Origin: JBKBUF01 sp046290815
GTDB taxonomy: Bacteria; Bacteroidota; Bacteroidia; Cytophagales; Cytophagaceae
Direction of reading: 5' to 3'
Assembly: GCA_046290815.1 (NCBI GenBank)
Contig: JBKBUF010000006.1
Coordinates: forward strand, 111,242 to 175,241
DNA length: 64,000 nt
In this document: positions 52,988-61,139 of the stretch, one piece after another
Layout: every line of letters begins with the position of its first letter
How positions within the stretch are numbered: position 1 is the first letter of the stretch
Position numbers and translations under genes: made by a program
The notes under the pieces: model-generated
Database searches by the model: none
Seen by the model: only the letters and a program-made list of their open reading frames with translations
What the model was told of the DNA's origin: nothing

Positions 52988-53656
52988 ATGAAAATATCCA
53001 TACCAGCACCCACAGATCGTCAATTTACTTCTGTATGGGTTTTAATTTTGATGAACCTGGTTCCGGTTTACGGAATTATGTTTTCCGGATGGAAGGCATT
53101 TGATGTTGTTATTATTTATGTTTTAGAAACCGTCATTATTGGTTTGTTCAACATAATTAAAATGAGCTTTGGTACGGTAATGACCTCCGGAGAAAAGGAT
53201 GCAGGATCCAAAATGATGGTACACCTGCTAAAGCTTTTTTTGATCCCATTCTTTATTTTTCATTATTTCTTCTTCATAGCTATTCAAAGCCTGTTTGTGT
53301 TTACTTTTTTAGGAGACCAAAGTACTGTGGACTTCCTGGAGATTCCTGTGACTTTCCGGAACCTGATTAACTCAAATACCGAATTGTTTGCAGCAATTCT
53401 AAGCATTTTTGGCAGTCATAGTTTTTCTTTTCTTGCCAACTATATTGGCAATAAGGAATATGCTAAGGTTGGTGTAGTCACCATGATGATACAACCCTAC
53501 ATCCGTATTTTTATTCAGCAGTTTGTTGTAGTTTTCGGAATTATACTTTTGAGTATTTTTAAAACTCCGGATATTTTTGTTTTGCTACTGGTGTTTTTCA
53601 AAATAATAGCGGATGCATTTATGCACCTGAGGATTCACAGGAAGTATAGTTCGTAG
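52988..53656 (+). CDS. DUF6498-type integral membrane protein
   Basis: 222 residues, six predicted helices. Pieces such as WKAFDVVIIYVLETVIIGLFNI and FHYFFFIAIQSLFVFTFLG fit the DUF6498 family by pattern. Function unknown. Followed by a cluster of REP palindromes. Confidence 0.65.
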   Translation: MKISIPAPTDRQFTSVWVLILMNLVPVYGIMFSGWKAFDVVIIYVLETVIIGLFNIIKMSFGTVMTSGEKDAGSKMMVHLLKLFLIPFFIFHYFFFIAIQSLFVFTFLGDQSTVDFLEIPVTFRNLINSNTELFAAILSIFGSHSFSFLANYIGNKEYAKVGVVTMMIQPYIRIFIQQFVVVFGIILLSIFKTPDIFVLLLVFFKIIADAFMHLRIHRKYSS

Positions 53657-53683
53657 TTGACTGAATCAGAATTTTTAGAACCG

Positions 53684-53701
53684 TGGTTCGTGTCTCCACG
53701 A
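53684..53701. repeat. Partial REP palindrome 5
   Basis: TGGTTCGTG-TCTC-CACGA, truncated right arm; it forms a 24-bp tandem with the next copy. Confidence 0.6.
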
Positions 53702-53707
53702 GAGCCG

Positions 53708-53729
53708 TGGTTCGTGTCTCCACGAACCA
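53708..53729. repeat. REP palindrome 6
   Basis: TGGTTCGTG-TCTC-CACGAACCA, same orientation class as copy 2. Confidence 0.85.
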
Positions 53730-53783
53730 TTTTTTCACAAATATAAATTTTTGGTATTTGTATTAAGAGTTTATTGCAATGCA

Positions 53784-53866
53784 GTTTCTTTACGCACGAA
53801 TAATGTCGAAAAGATGCGTAAAATTAATGATGTAGAATGGTTCGTGAAGACACGAACCAAGGCGGA
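53784..53866. repeat. 83-bp repeat, copy A (contains REP 7)
   Basis: Matches 55497-55579 with 4 mismatches in 83 positions. It ends in a REP palindrome (53838-53859, TGGTTCGTG-AAGA-CACGAACCA) plus GGCGGA, and touches the stop of the next gene. Confidence 0.88.
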
Positions 53867-53868
53867 AT

Positions 53869-55248
53869 TTATTTATTAAAGGTCATTAATATATAAGAAT
53901 TTTTAACTCCGGAATTTTCCATCAGGATAATATCTGCATCTTTAAACTGAAAAATCATATATTCTTTATACGTGGCATTCTCTTTTATAATAAATTTCTC
54001 AGCAGGAGAGCCTTTATTGTCCGGGCAAGAAAAGAAGTCGTTGCCTTTTGACTTAAAATAATACTTTTGACTTCCATCTTTATTGCTATGAATAAAATTA
54101 TAAATGTGTCCGCTGCTGGCTAATTGTAATTTCAATATTTCGTCAGAGATTTGTTGGAATTTAAATTTTCTCATGTAAGGTGTAGCTCCCTTAATGAAAA
54201 ATCCATCTTCCATAATCTCATCTGAATATTCGAAATCCTTTTTCCAAATTAAATCACCTGACATGTCATGTTTTTGAATAAAATAACCTGAATACATATT
54301 TGTTTTAAGGAATGGCTCTGGACCTGCAATTGCATAAATAAAAAACGAATTAGTTTTTTCATCAAAATACATGTCACCATATGAATCACTTGTATAGTAA
54401 AAACCAGAGAAATTACTACGAAGCGGCGAGAATTTAAAATCATGGTAATCCTGTAGATTTCTACACCAGGTGTAATATCTTTCAGGATTTCCTGGACGTG
54501 CAAATGAATTTTGATATTTAACTTCGATTTCAATATTCTTAATTATTTTGCCATTATTGTCGATTCCCAAAATGTCATATATTAACATTCCTTCCTTAAA
54601 CGCTGATTTTGTTACTAAATAGACCATGCCATCCTGGTTTCCGACATAAGTATAATCACTGGAGAATTTTTCATCTTTTTTTTCAGGAAGATTAAACCAT
54701 ACTTCTTCTTTTGTAAAATCTGAATGTTTAAATTTAAATAGACACAACTTGTCTTTTTTCTTATTCAATGGATCCTTCCTTACGTTTAGAAAATACAGAT
54801 AATCATGGTCTGCATACATTGCAATAGAATAACCCGGAATTTGAACATAGTTAAGTTCAATAGTTTTAGTTATTCCTTTATCATTAATTTGTGTAAAGAA
54901 AAATGAACTTGCTCCATTGGTGGGAGCATTCCCTTTTGGTTCACAATGATAAACATACTTCCCATCTTTACTTCCAAATAGAAAATTTACAAAGCCTTTA
55001 TTGTGTTGATTTTTTTCGATTCCAACTTTGTATTTTAGTGAAAGATCCGGGTTGTAATAATACAATATCCAATTCTGGCTTTGTGCACTAAATGTATTTT
55101 TACCAGTTTTTAGAATTAATCCTCCGTCAGGTAAATACATGTAATCGAGAAGCTTTACATTGTTATCCAGAACAATTTCCTGAATTTTATCCTGTCCAAA
55201 TAGAGAAAAGCAATAGATTGCCAAAATTAAAGTTAATGCGCTTTTCAT
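53869..55248 (-). CDS. Secreted hypothetical protein (459 aa), possibly beta-propeller
   Basis: Signal peptide (MKSALTLILAIYCFSLFGQ) then a long strand-rich protein with repeating loops of the type DGKYVYHCEPKG, VGNQDGMVYLVTKSAF and YYFKSKGNDFF, suggesting a propeller of about six or seven blades. Domain ending is a plain strand with no recognisable sorting domain. No family recognised. It is the last gene of a leftward group of secreted proteins separated by REP elements. Confidence 0.6.
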   Translation of the reverse strand: MKSALTLILAIYCFSLFGQDKIQEIVLDNNVKLLDYMYLPDGGLILKTGKNTFSAQSQNWILYYYNPDLSLKYKVGIEKNQHNKGFVNFLFGSKDGKYVYHCEPKGNAPTNGASSFFFTQINDKGITKTIELNYVQIPGYSIAMYADHDYLYFLNVRKDPLNKKKDKLCLFKFKHSDFTKEEVWFNLPEKKDEKFSSDYTYVGNQDGMVYLVTKSAFKEGMLIYDILGIDNNGKIIKNIEIEVKYQNSFARPGNPERYYTWCRNLQDYHDFKFSPLRSNFSGFYYTSDSYGDMYFDEKTNSFFIYAIAGPEPFLKTNMYSGYFIQKHDMSGDLIWKKDFEYSDEIMEDGFFIKGATPYMRKFKFQQISDEILKLQLASSGHIYNFIHSNKDGSQKYYFKSKGNDFFSCPDNKGSPAEKFIIKENATYKEYMIFQFKDADIILMENSGVKNSYILMTFNK

Positions 55249-55353
55249 AGTAATTAGATTATTATTTAATTAACAAATGTATATCATTTCTACATTATTC
55301 TAGGGAATACATAATCTAACTTTGCATTAGCATTAGCTTTCCTTATTCAAATT

Positions 55354-55440
55354 TCATGCCCAAGACATGGGATGTTCACCGTCTTTGCGGGCTGCAAGTA
55401 TTAAGATATATAGAAAAAATAGAAATTTGAAATTTTCCAC
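55354..55440 (-). pseudogene. Relic of a lipoprotein signal-peptide region (28 codons)
   Basis: From a GTG at 55440 the frame reads a signal-peptide-like ENFKFLFFLYILILAAR, strikingly like the start of the lipoprotein at 57202 (KNFKFPFLLYILLLAAC). The lipobox cysteine is replaced by arginine and a stop follows after 11 more codons. It looks like a decayed duplicate of that gene's 5' end. Confidence 0.5.
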
Positions 55441-55496
55441 ATTAAGTATATAAAAATGTTTGTGCATTCATAAAACAAATTGGTTTACTTGGAATG

Positions 55497-55579
55497 GTTT
55501 CTTTACGCACGAACAATGCCGAAAAGATGCGTAAAATTAATGATGTAGTATGGTTCGTGAAGACACGTACCAAGGCGGA
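55497..55579. repeat. 83-bp repeat, copy B (contains REP 8)
   Basis: Second copy of the 53784-53866 element. The REP stem (55551-55572) has one mismatch (CACGTACCA). Confidence 0.85.
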
Positions 55580-55660
55580 GCGATTAGATGGAATTTGCAA
55601 AATAAGCATTAATAATTCCGGAAATTCCTGAATTCTTTGAATTCTGATTCGACATATTCC

Positions 55661-56320
55661 TCAAGCTTTACTTTTCATCAGCCTCCTCAATAATATTACG
55701 GCTATTAAAACTCCGCAGGCTATTATTGCCCGGGTCGCATGTTCTCCTGATTGCTGTTTATATTCGGCTGCCTTTTCATAATATATATTTCTGTTTTGAA
55801 ACTTTACTCTGTGTTCAACAGAATTTAAAATGTTCGTGAATTGTAATTTGTCCTTTTCAGGATTAGCGCCATCGGAATAGTAGGTTAAATACAGAATACC
55901 CTTACCGCCTACACTGTATCCTCTGTATAAAGTTATGCTGTTAAAAGGTTGTATTGTATAAAAATTATAAAGGATACTATCAACTACAAATTCTCCATCA
56001 TGCTCATTCTTTTTTAGTATATCACTTTGAATTTGTATGGCATCTTTAAACAAAGCATTTTCCGATCCGGGAATCTCATTGTAGTTCGCTGTAAAGTATG
56101 GAAAAGAGATAGCATTTGAATCAGACGCTGAATATCCGATAATATATGTTCTTAAATCAGGGGTATTTTTCTGTTGTAACTCTTCTATAAGTTGGCTGGA
56201 CAACGGTACCCATTCTTCCGGAACAGAAATAGTGTAGTCCATCTCTTTGACAATTTTACCTTGGCAAAAACAGTGAAAGGTCTGGGAAATGAGAAATATC
56301 AGTAGTAAAAAATTTTTCAT
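55661..56320 (-). CDS. Secreted hypothetical protein with C-terminal membrane helix (219 aa)
   Basis: Signal peptide (MKNFLLLIFLISQTFHCFCQ), an ectodomain resembling small PsbP/DUF1795-type lipid-surface proteins (DYTISVPEEWVPLSSQLIEEL ... VDSILYNFYTIQPFN), and one helix at about 197-213. Family only suspected; periplasmic with inner-membrane anchor. Ten bases after the previous gene's stop. Confidence 0.6.
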   Translation of the reverse strand: MKNFLLLIFLISQTFHCFCQGKIVKEMDYTISVPEEWVPLSSQLIEELQQKNTPDLRTYIIGYSASDSNAISFPYFTANYNEIPGSENALFKDAIQIQSDILKKNEHDGEFVVDSILYNFYTIQPFNSITLYRGYSVGGKGILYLTYYSDGANPEKDKLQFTNILNSVEHRVKFQNRNIYYEKAAEYKQQSGEHATRAIIACGVLIAVILLRRLMKSKA

Positions 56321-56330
56321 TTTATAAGGT

Positions 56331-56720
56331 TTAAATGGGAATTTTAGCTTTTCTATTTTTTACTTTTTTAACTTTACCATATCTTTTATTAATTCTTTTC
56401 AATACCCACTTTCCATTTTCATATTCGATAACCTTAACTTTTACGGGTTGAACTATACAGCCACCATTCCATTTTACAATTACTGATTTGCTTTTTAAAT
56501 TTCCTTGAAAATCATATACCCGCTTCTTTTCTTTCGTCCAATCCGGCAAATTGCCTGCATATCCTCCTCCTGTCCCTTTTGATTTTAATTTCACTTTGCT
56601 GATGGTATTTTCAACTGAATCAATCTTGATTATGTAGCTTTTCTTTACCTGCCCATGTGAATGGTAAGTATTGAATAAGCCAAGGAATGCCAAAAAAGTG
56701 GATATTATAAGTTTTGCCAT
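56331..56720 (-). CDS. Secreted hypothetical protein, basic tail (129 aa)
   Basis: Signal peptide (MAKLIISTFLAFLGLFNTYHSHGQ) followed by short strands with GTGGGYAGNLPDWTKEKKRV and NGGCIVQPVKVKVIEYENG, and a lysine/arginine-rich C-terminus (about 112-129). No family recognised. Its ATG overlaps the stop of the lipoprotein gene by one base (TAATG), so the two are translationally coupled. Confidence 0.6.
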   Translation of the reverse strand: MAKLIISTFLAFLGLFNTYHSHGQVKKSYIIKIDSVENTISKVKLKSKGTGGGYAGNLPDWTKEKKRVYDFQGNLKSKSVIVKWNGGCIVQPVKVKVIEYENGKWVLKRINKRYGKVKKVKNRKAKIPI

Positions 56721-57202
56721 TATACGTCGTCAAAGTCGTTTACCTGATTTTTATCCGTTTCATTTAATATATCCTCAAAAAAATAATAAGGTGAAGGATA
56801 TAAGACTTTCGATTTGATTTTTTTACGGAGTTTATCTCGTTCTATGTTACTTAGAAAATTATGCTCGACCAGAATATCCAGCGTATGATAATATGCCTTA
56901 TTCCAATCATCATTTTCTGAATCGGGAATAGGAGAGGTCCAATAAATTGTAGTATCGTTTTCTGTAATTATTTTTTTCTCCTGTTCAGACAATATCCGGA
57001 AAGTGGACTTTTTGAAAGTTTTAAATAACAGATTGCGGTTTGATGGATTCCATTCTTTTATTCCAGCAATAGAATCTAATATGGATTCAGGCAGTATCTG
57101 AGTTTTTTTAAGATCGGACCACATGCGTTGGGATTGTACACCTGCTGAGCAGGCTGCAAGTAAAAGGATATAAAGGAGAAATGGAAACTTGAAATTTTTC
57201 AC
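56720..57202 (-). CDS. Lipoprotein of unknown function (160 aa)
   Basis: Starts at a GTG; signal peptide with lipobox LAAC at about residues 15-18. The mature part is mainly helical and acidic (SILDSIAGIKEWNPSNRNLLF, EQEKKIITENDTTIYW). No family recognised. First of a coupled pair with the basic secreted protein. A degenerate copy of its signal region lies at 55354-55440. Confidence 0.6.
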   Translation of the reverse strand: MKNFKFPFLLYILLLAACSAGVQSQRMWSDLKKTQILPESILDSIAGIKEWNPSNRNLLFKTFKKSTFRILSEQEKKIITENDTTIYWTSPIPDSENDDWNKAYYHTLDILVEHNFLSNIERDKLRKKIKSKVLYPSPYYFFEDILNETDKNQVNDFDDV

Positions 57203-57244
57203 ACTAGTTTAATATTAAATTTGCATCCCTAAAATTTTCAGTGT

Positions 57245-57778
57245 TTACCAGCTTGTTCGGTTTACTACAATAGATTCTCCATCAGAAAAGAAACCTACAT
57301 AATAATATTTTCCAAAATCCTGTTCCAGTGCTAATTCGTCAATTAAATATGACTCTCCGGTCTTTGTCATAGCTTCAGATAATTCAGGTGAGCTTATCTT
57401 GTCGAAATTGTATTTGAATCCTAGATTTAATAAATTTATTTTTAAATCTTTAATAAAGGAAGAATCTGTTTTAATCAAAGCAACCGAGGAATAATCACCG
57501 AAATGATCTGGAAGCGTCGCAGACTTGTAAATAAATTTTGCACTCTGTGGTAGGTCAGTTTTAGTAACCTCCTTAAAGTCTTCCCGGTAAAACCTTTCTG
57601 TAGGATATACTGCTGTATAAAGAAAATATGCCGTGACAAAAATAGGAATCAATGAAACTACCCGTATCTTTTTGTTATATTTTTTGCTCTTTAGCCATTT
57701 ATAAATAATTACAGAAAGCAGTATGGGGAATACTATTATTAAAGTTAAAAGAAGAAGAATAATAATGCGAATATCCAT
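57245..57778 (-). CDS. Hypothetical membrane protein (177 aa)
   Basis: Two N-terminal helices (about 4-27 and 40-60) followed by a soluble domain with SAKFIYKSATLPDHFGDYSS and a YYVGFFSDGESIVVNRTSW C-terminus. The soluble part recalls small proteins that face the periplasm, but no family is recognised. Single gene between others of the same direction. Confidence 0.58.
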   Translation of the reverse strand: MDIRIIILLLLTLIIVFPILLSVIIYKWLKSKKYNKKIRVVSLIPIFVTAYFLYTAVYPTERFYREDFKEVTKTDLPQSAKFIYKSATLPDHFGDYSSVALIKTDSSFIKDLKINLLNLGFKYNFDKISSPELSEAMTKTGESYLIDELALEQDFGKYYYVGFFSDGESIVVNRTSW

Positions 57779-57852
57779 TAGTTAGTAATATACCAAAAAT
57801 TTATTCTAAAAATTATCAGAAAGTTGGTTGCCAAAAATTACTACAGGCAGTC

Positions 57853-58341
57853 TTAATTCAGCCAGAAACTCTTCCTATATAATTCTTTTCCTCCTTTACT
57901 TATAATAAACACCCATTGTCCTTTCACTACCTCATTTTCATCTTCAAGTGTGTAATTAGAATAGGTGTATTCATTCGTATTTTTAGGGATTTCATATGTT
58001 AGTTTCCTGATTTCTTTTCCATTTTGATCCTTCATTCCTTCAGGAAAGAGCCAGGTAATTTGAATTTTAATAGTTTCGTTTTTTTTACTAATTAATTCAT
58101 ATTCTATACCAAACTGCTCACCTATTTTAGCTTCAATTGTATCGGTTCTCTTTACTATATTTAATTTTTCAGCTGTTATATTATGGTGCCCGCTGGGGGA
58201 TTTTTTCATTTTGGTTTCATACAATTTTTGCACAGTTGATTTCCCATAATTTAATTCCTTTACCTGTAAGGAATTTGAAGTTTGTGCTATGACAGAAATA
58301 GAAAATAGGAATGAGCCTATTATTGTTATTAAGCCTTTCAT
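57853..58341 (-). CDS. Secreted hypothetical protein (162 aa)
   Basis: Signal peptide (MKGLITIIGSFLFSISVIAQ) then a beta-sandwich-like sequence with KIGEQFGIEYELISKKNETIKI and WVFIISKGGKELYRKSFWLN. The pattern resembles periplasmic DUF3859-type proteins; not certain. Follows the lipoprotein gene at 58346 with a four-base gap, so cotranscribed. Confidence 0.6.
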   Translation of the reverse strand: MKGLITIIGSFLFSISVIAQTSNSLQVKELNYGKSTVQKLYETKMKKSPSGHHNITAEKLNIVKRTDTIEAKIGEQFGIEYELISKKNETIKIQITWLFPEGMKDQNGKEIRKLTYEIPKNTNEYTYSNYTLEDENEVVKGQWVFIISKGGKELYRKSFWLN

Positions 58342-58345
58342 ATAT

Positions 58346-59071
58346 TTATTTTTTTACCTTAGCCAGGTTATTTGTTAATTTAATACTCCTGTATCCATTG
58401 CCGAAAAAAGTAATTTTTGTAGTATCTGATTGATCAGGTTGGTCCTGTTCGTGAAATATCATCCCTTCTACTATTAATAGGGTATTGGGAATACCTAAAG
58501 AATCATCAGGAAGGATATGGTGAAAATATCTGCTGGCATATCCATCTCCGCCTGTCGCCGACCAATATTCGTTTAAGGAAGTAACTTTGTCTTGTGAATT
58601 AATATAATAATATCTGGAATGTTGAACATAATCGCAGGCTTCAGTGCCCCAATTAAGGGTAAAAATTGTTTTTGATCCTGCCAATTCATGTACACCAAGA
58701 TGTTTTACATAAACATTTCCTTCTCCTTTAAATGAGTCATTAAATATCAATTCCTCATCCTTATATACTTTTAAGTATCCGGGATTTGAAAAGTTGTACT
58801 TTTTTTCATCGTATTTTTCATATCCAACAATAAATTTATAATTATCAAAGTCAAATTCCTTTGGTTCTAATAGTTCTTCAATAAATTCATTGTCGTAATA
58901 AAAATTATTAGTTTTAGTCAGTTCATTTTTGATTTGAATTGTTGTACAATCACTCACTACTGGTGGGTTTTCTATCTGTGTTGTTGTTCCTTCTTTTTGA
59001 TCATTAGCAGCACAACCTGATATCAAAAGTATGGTTAGTAATTTTATTTTAAGGATTGTACCAAGTTTCAT
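58346..59071 (-). CDS. Lipoprotein of unknown function (241 aa)
   Basis: The ATG at 59071 starts a lipoprotein signal (MKLGTILKIKLLTILLISGCAAN, lipobox ISGC). An upstream ATG at 59140 would add 23 residues that break the signal and is rejected. The body is acidic and strand-rich, with TIFTLNWGTEACDYVQHSRYYYINSQ. No family recognised. Next gene downstream follows after four bases. Confidence 0.62.
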   Translation of the reverse strand: MKLGTILKIKLLTILLISGCAANDQKEGTTTQIENPPVVSDCTTIQIKNELTKTNNFYYDNEFIEELLEPKEFDFDNYKFIVGYEKYDEKKYNFSNPGYLKVYKDEELIFNDSFKGEGNVYVKHLGVHELAGSKTIFTLNWGTEACDYVQHSRYYYINSQDKVTSLNEYWSATGGDGYASRYFHHILPDDSLGIPNTLLIVEGMIFHEQDQPDQSDTTKITFFGNGYRSIKLTNNLAKVKK

Positions 59072-59149
59072 AATATGAAAATTAATTTTTTTTGGTGGTA
59101 AAAAGGCTTTCAAATTGGATGTTAGTAGACACACCACCATTTTACAAAT

Positions 59150-59695
59150 TTATTTTGTATCGTATTTATATCGCTCTTCAAAGTTATTCTCAAATTTATC
59201 CCATTCACTATATCCTCCGAATATATATTCACGTATAGATTTGTCAGTTGTCAACTCTCCGTTATTATCTTCGTCGAAGGTACTGATATAGGCGAAAAGT
59301 TCCTCTGCCAGTACACGTCCATCCTGTTTTTCAACCCTGTCTGCTTCCATAAATAAGAGACCTCTTGATTCAGTTTTGATAACAACTGCTCCACCTGAAG
59401 ATGACTCTGTCTTGAGGAAAGTATCTTTGCTGACATCAACAATTCCGTCTTTGTCCTGATCATATTTATTCATAATGCTGCTTGTCAATTGCCATACGGA
59501 AATGCCGTTGTTTGCAAAATTGATATCGACAAATCCATTGTTTACATAGGGCTCACTCGGTTTAATAAATTTGGCCTGAGCATTTTTAAGCCGGATTTCC
59601 ATGAGCGCTTTACTTTCTGTGTCTTTGACATTCGAAGGACTAAATGTACAGTATGCGACCAAAACAACTAGAATCAATATCAGAAGTTTTTTCAT
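59150..59695 (-). CDS. Exported protein with two EF-hand-like calcium sites (181 aa)
   Basis: An N-terminal hydrophobic signal (MKKLLILILVVLVAYC) is followed by two calcium-loop sequences: DQDKDGIVD near residue 79 and DEDNNGELT near 140, each matching the DxDxDG loop. The cysteine at residue 16 could be lipidated but the preceding tyrosine is unusual. Likely binds calcium in the envelope. No enzyme domain seen. A REP palindrome lies upstream. Confidence 0.65.
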   Translation of the reverse strand: MKKLLILILVVLVAYCTFSPSNVKDTESKALMEIRLKNAQAKFIKPSEPYVNNGFVDINFANNGISVWQLTSSIMNKYDQDKDGIVDVSKDTFLKTESSSGGAVVIKTESRGLLFMEADRVEKQDGRVLAEELFAYISTFDEDNNGELTTDKSIREYIFGGYSEWDKFENNFEERYKYDTK

Positions 59696-59766
59696 TATCA
59701 GGATGTTTTATGTATTCGAATATACAAAATTATCAGGTAAAAAATCGTTCTATTTGATTGTAGTTG

Positions 59767-59786
59767 GGTTCGTGAAGACACGAACC
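59767..59786. repeat. REP palindrome 9
   Basis: GGTTCGTG-AAGA-CACGAACC followed by AAGGCGGAG. The farthest copy to the right. Confidence 0.8.
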
Positions 59787-59962
59787 AAGGCGGAGATTAT
59801 GATAGGTTATTCTTGTTCTAATCTTTGTCAGAGAAGGCCTGAAAGGAAAAGAAGGAATTTAATCCGATTAGGGCTTGGTCAGATTTAACCAGTGGTGTGA
59901 GAGTATCAGACTGTTGAAATTTGCAGATGGAGCCGTCCACTCGATTGACGGTCTGTTGTTTT

Positions 59963-60361
59963 TTAGTCCTTCGTTAGTCCCATTGCCTGTCCAATTAAAA
60001 AAGTGTCGGTATATTGGTTGAACTCTGTTATCTTCCCGTCCTTTACTTTGTACTCACAAACGAAGTCTGACTTCATATATTTCCCTGTTGCTTTATAAGT
60101 TCCTTCGTAAAAACCAACAACGAAAACTCCGTCTCCGCAGTCAATGTAACGTGTAATTGTTGCTTTCCAATTTGTCCAATTTTGTCTGAAGCCACCAAAA
60201 ACTTTTACAAACACAGCGTCTGCTCCGATATGTTGTCCGCCACCGGGAAAACCTTTCATTTGGTTCCACTTTATATTTTCGTCAAAAATTTCTCTGATTG
60301 CATTATTGTCTTTGGTTGCAAAAAGCTCATACATTCTCTTTACAGTTTCAATGTTTCCCAT
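59963..60361 (-). CDS. SnoaL/NTF2-like (ketosteroid isomerase-type) protein
   Basis: 132 residues of the NTF2-like cone fold: N-terminal helix (METVKRMYELF-type), WNQMKGFPGGGQHIGADAVF, and C-terminal DFVCEYKVKDGKITEFNQYTD. Enzymes of this fold act on small hydrophobic molecules, but many members are of unknown role. No signal peptide. It stands alone between decayed and repeat-bearing sequence. Confidence 0.82.
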   Translation of the reverse strand: MGNIETVKRMYELFATKDNNAIREIFDENIKWNQMKGFPGGGQHIGADAVFVKVFGGFRQNWTNWKATITRYIDCGDGVFVVGFYEGTYKATGKYMKSDFVCEYKVKDGKITEFNQYTDTFLIGQAMGLTKD

Positions 60362-60677
60362 TTTTTCTGATGTCGTCTGATTTGATTTTGTAATTGTTGT
60401 CGTCTGTTTGTTTTGTCCGTATGATAAAGTAAGGTAAAATGTAAATACTTATCAGAAGTGAATTAATTTTTGTTCTCGTGTTTGTCAATTTACACTTGGA
60501 TGTGCGGTCGTTTTTCACTTTTTGCATTCCAATATGAAATTATACTGCATATTTGCTTTGCTTCGTATTTTGTTATGCTAAGTTTATTCTTATGTCGCAT
60601 TTCTGTTTTCTTGTTCTCAGGCTTTAAAGAGTATTTCAAAGTGATTTCTGAAAATTGTGAATCTTCTTCTTTGGCCT
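60362..60677. other. Non-coding stretch
   Basis: 316 bp between the SnoaL gene and the frameshifted orphan gene. Short open frames are low-quality and AT-rich; nothing supported. Confidence 0.35.
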
Positions 60678-61104
60678 TTACGATGCCGGGTTCAGATACA
60701 GGGTTATAAAGTAGTTATAGTTGTTTCCATAACTTTCATTAAAAACTTTTGAATCTAGAAGCATTCTAATTTTCTCATTAGTTTCACTATTCAGGTTAAT
60801 TTCTGCTGTCTTAATAAGTTCAGGCTTTTGTTCACTTGTCCAAATATTTAAATAAAGTTTCTGCTCCTTATAATTATGTTCAGCAACATGTTCTTTTAAT
60901 ACGGTATAGCTGGAATGGTACTTAAATTTTAATGATAGTATTGTATCTTCCGTTATCTCACTTTTTATCAGTTTTTATTGGTTTGGTTCGGGTTATAACA
61001 TAGGCATTACCCCACATCAAGACAGCAAAGTAACTTTTAAAAAGATTAAGATTCACCAGAAAATTGATCAGCTTTTTCCAAATAAAGTGTCTTATTATTA
61101 ACAT
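60678..61104 (-). pseudogene. Frameshifted hypothetical protein gene
   Basis: On the minus strand a first frame runs from ATG 61104 to a stop at 60958. From 60974 a second frame, coding-like throughout, continues with no start codon of its own to TAA at 60678-60680. Joining them at the five-A run near 60962-60966 gives a continuous protein of about 140 residues with YLNIWTSEQKPELIKTAEIN in the middle. A single inserted A would explain the break. No family recognised; it lies just downstream of the IS110 transposase. Confidence 0.5.
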
Positions 61105-61139
61105 TCAATTTCCTCGCTTGAATTGGATAAGTAGTTTTT

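Larger units (their letters stand above)
55249..55660. other. Intergenic region with repeat and relic
   Basis: 412 bp. It holds the signal-peptide relic (55354-55440), the 83-bp repeat copy B and REP 8. The rest is AT-rich and shows no gene. Confidence 0.5.

Noticed and set aside
50916..53859. Repeated palindromes considered as a CRISPR array
   Set aside because: Spacing is irregular, units are palindromic and differ in orientation, and no cas genes are present; they fit REP elements.
60470..60709. 79-residue plus-strand open frame
   Set aside because: Overlaps the coding-like orphan frame on the other strand and has no family features.
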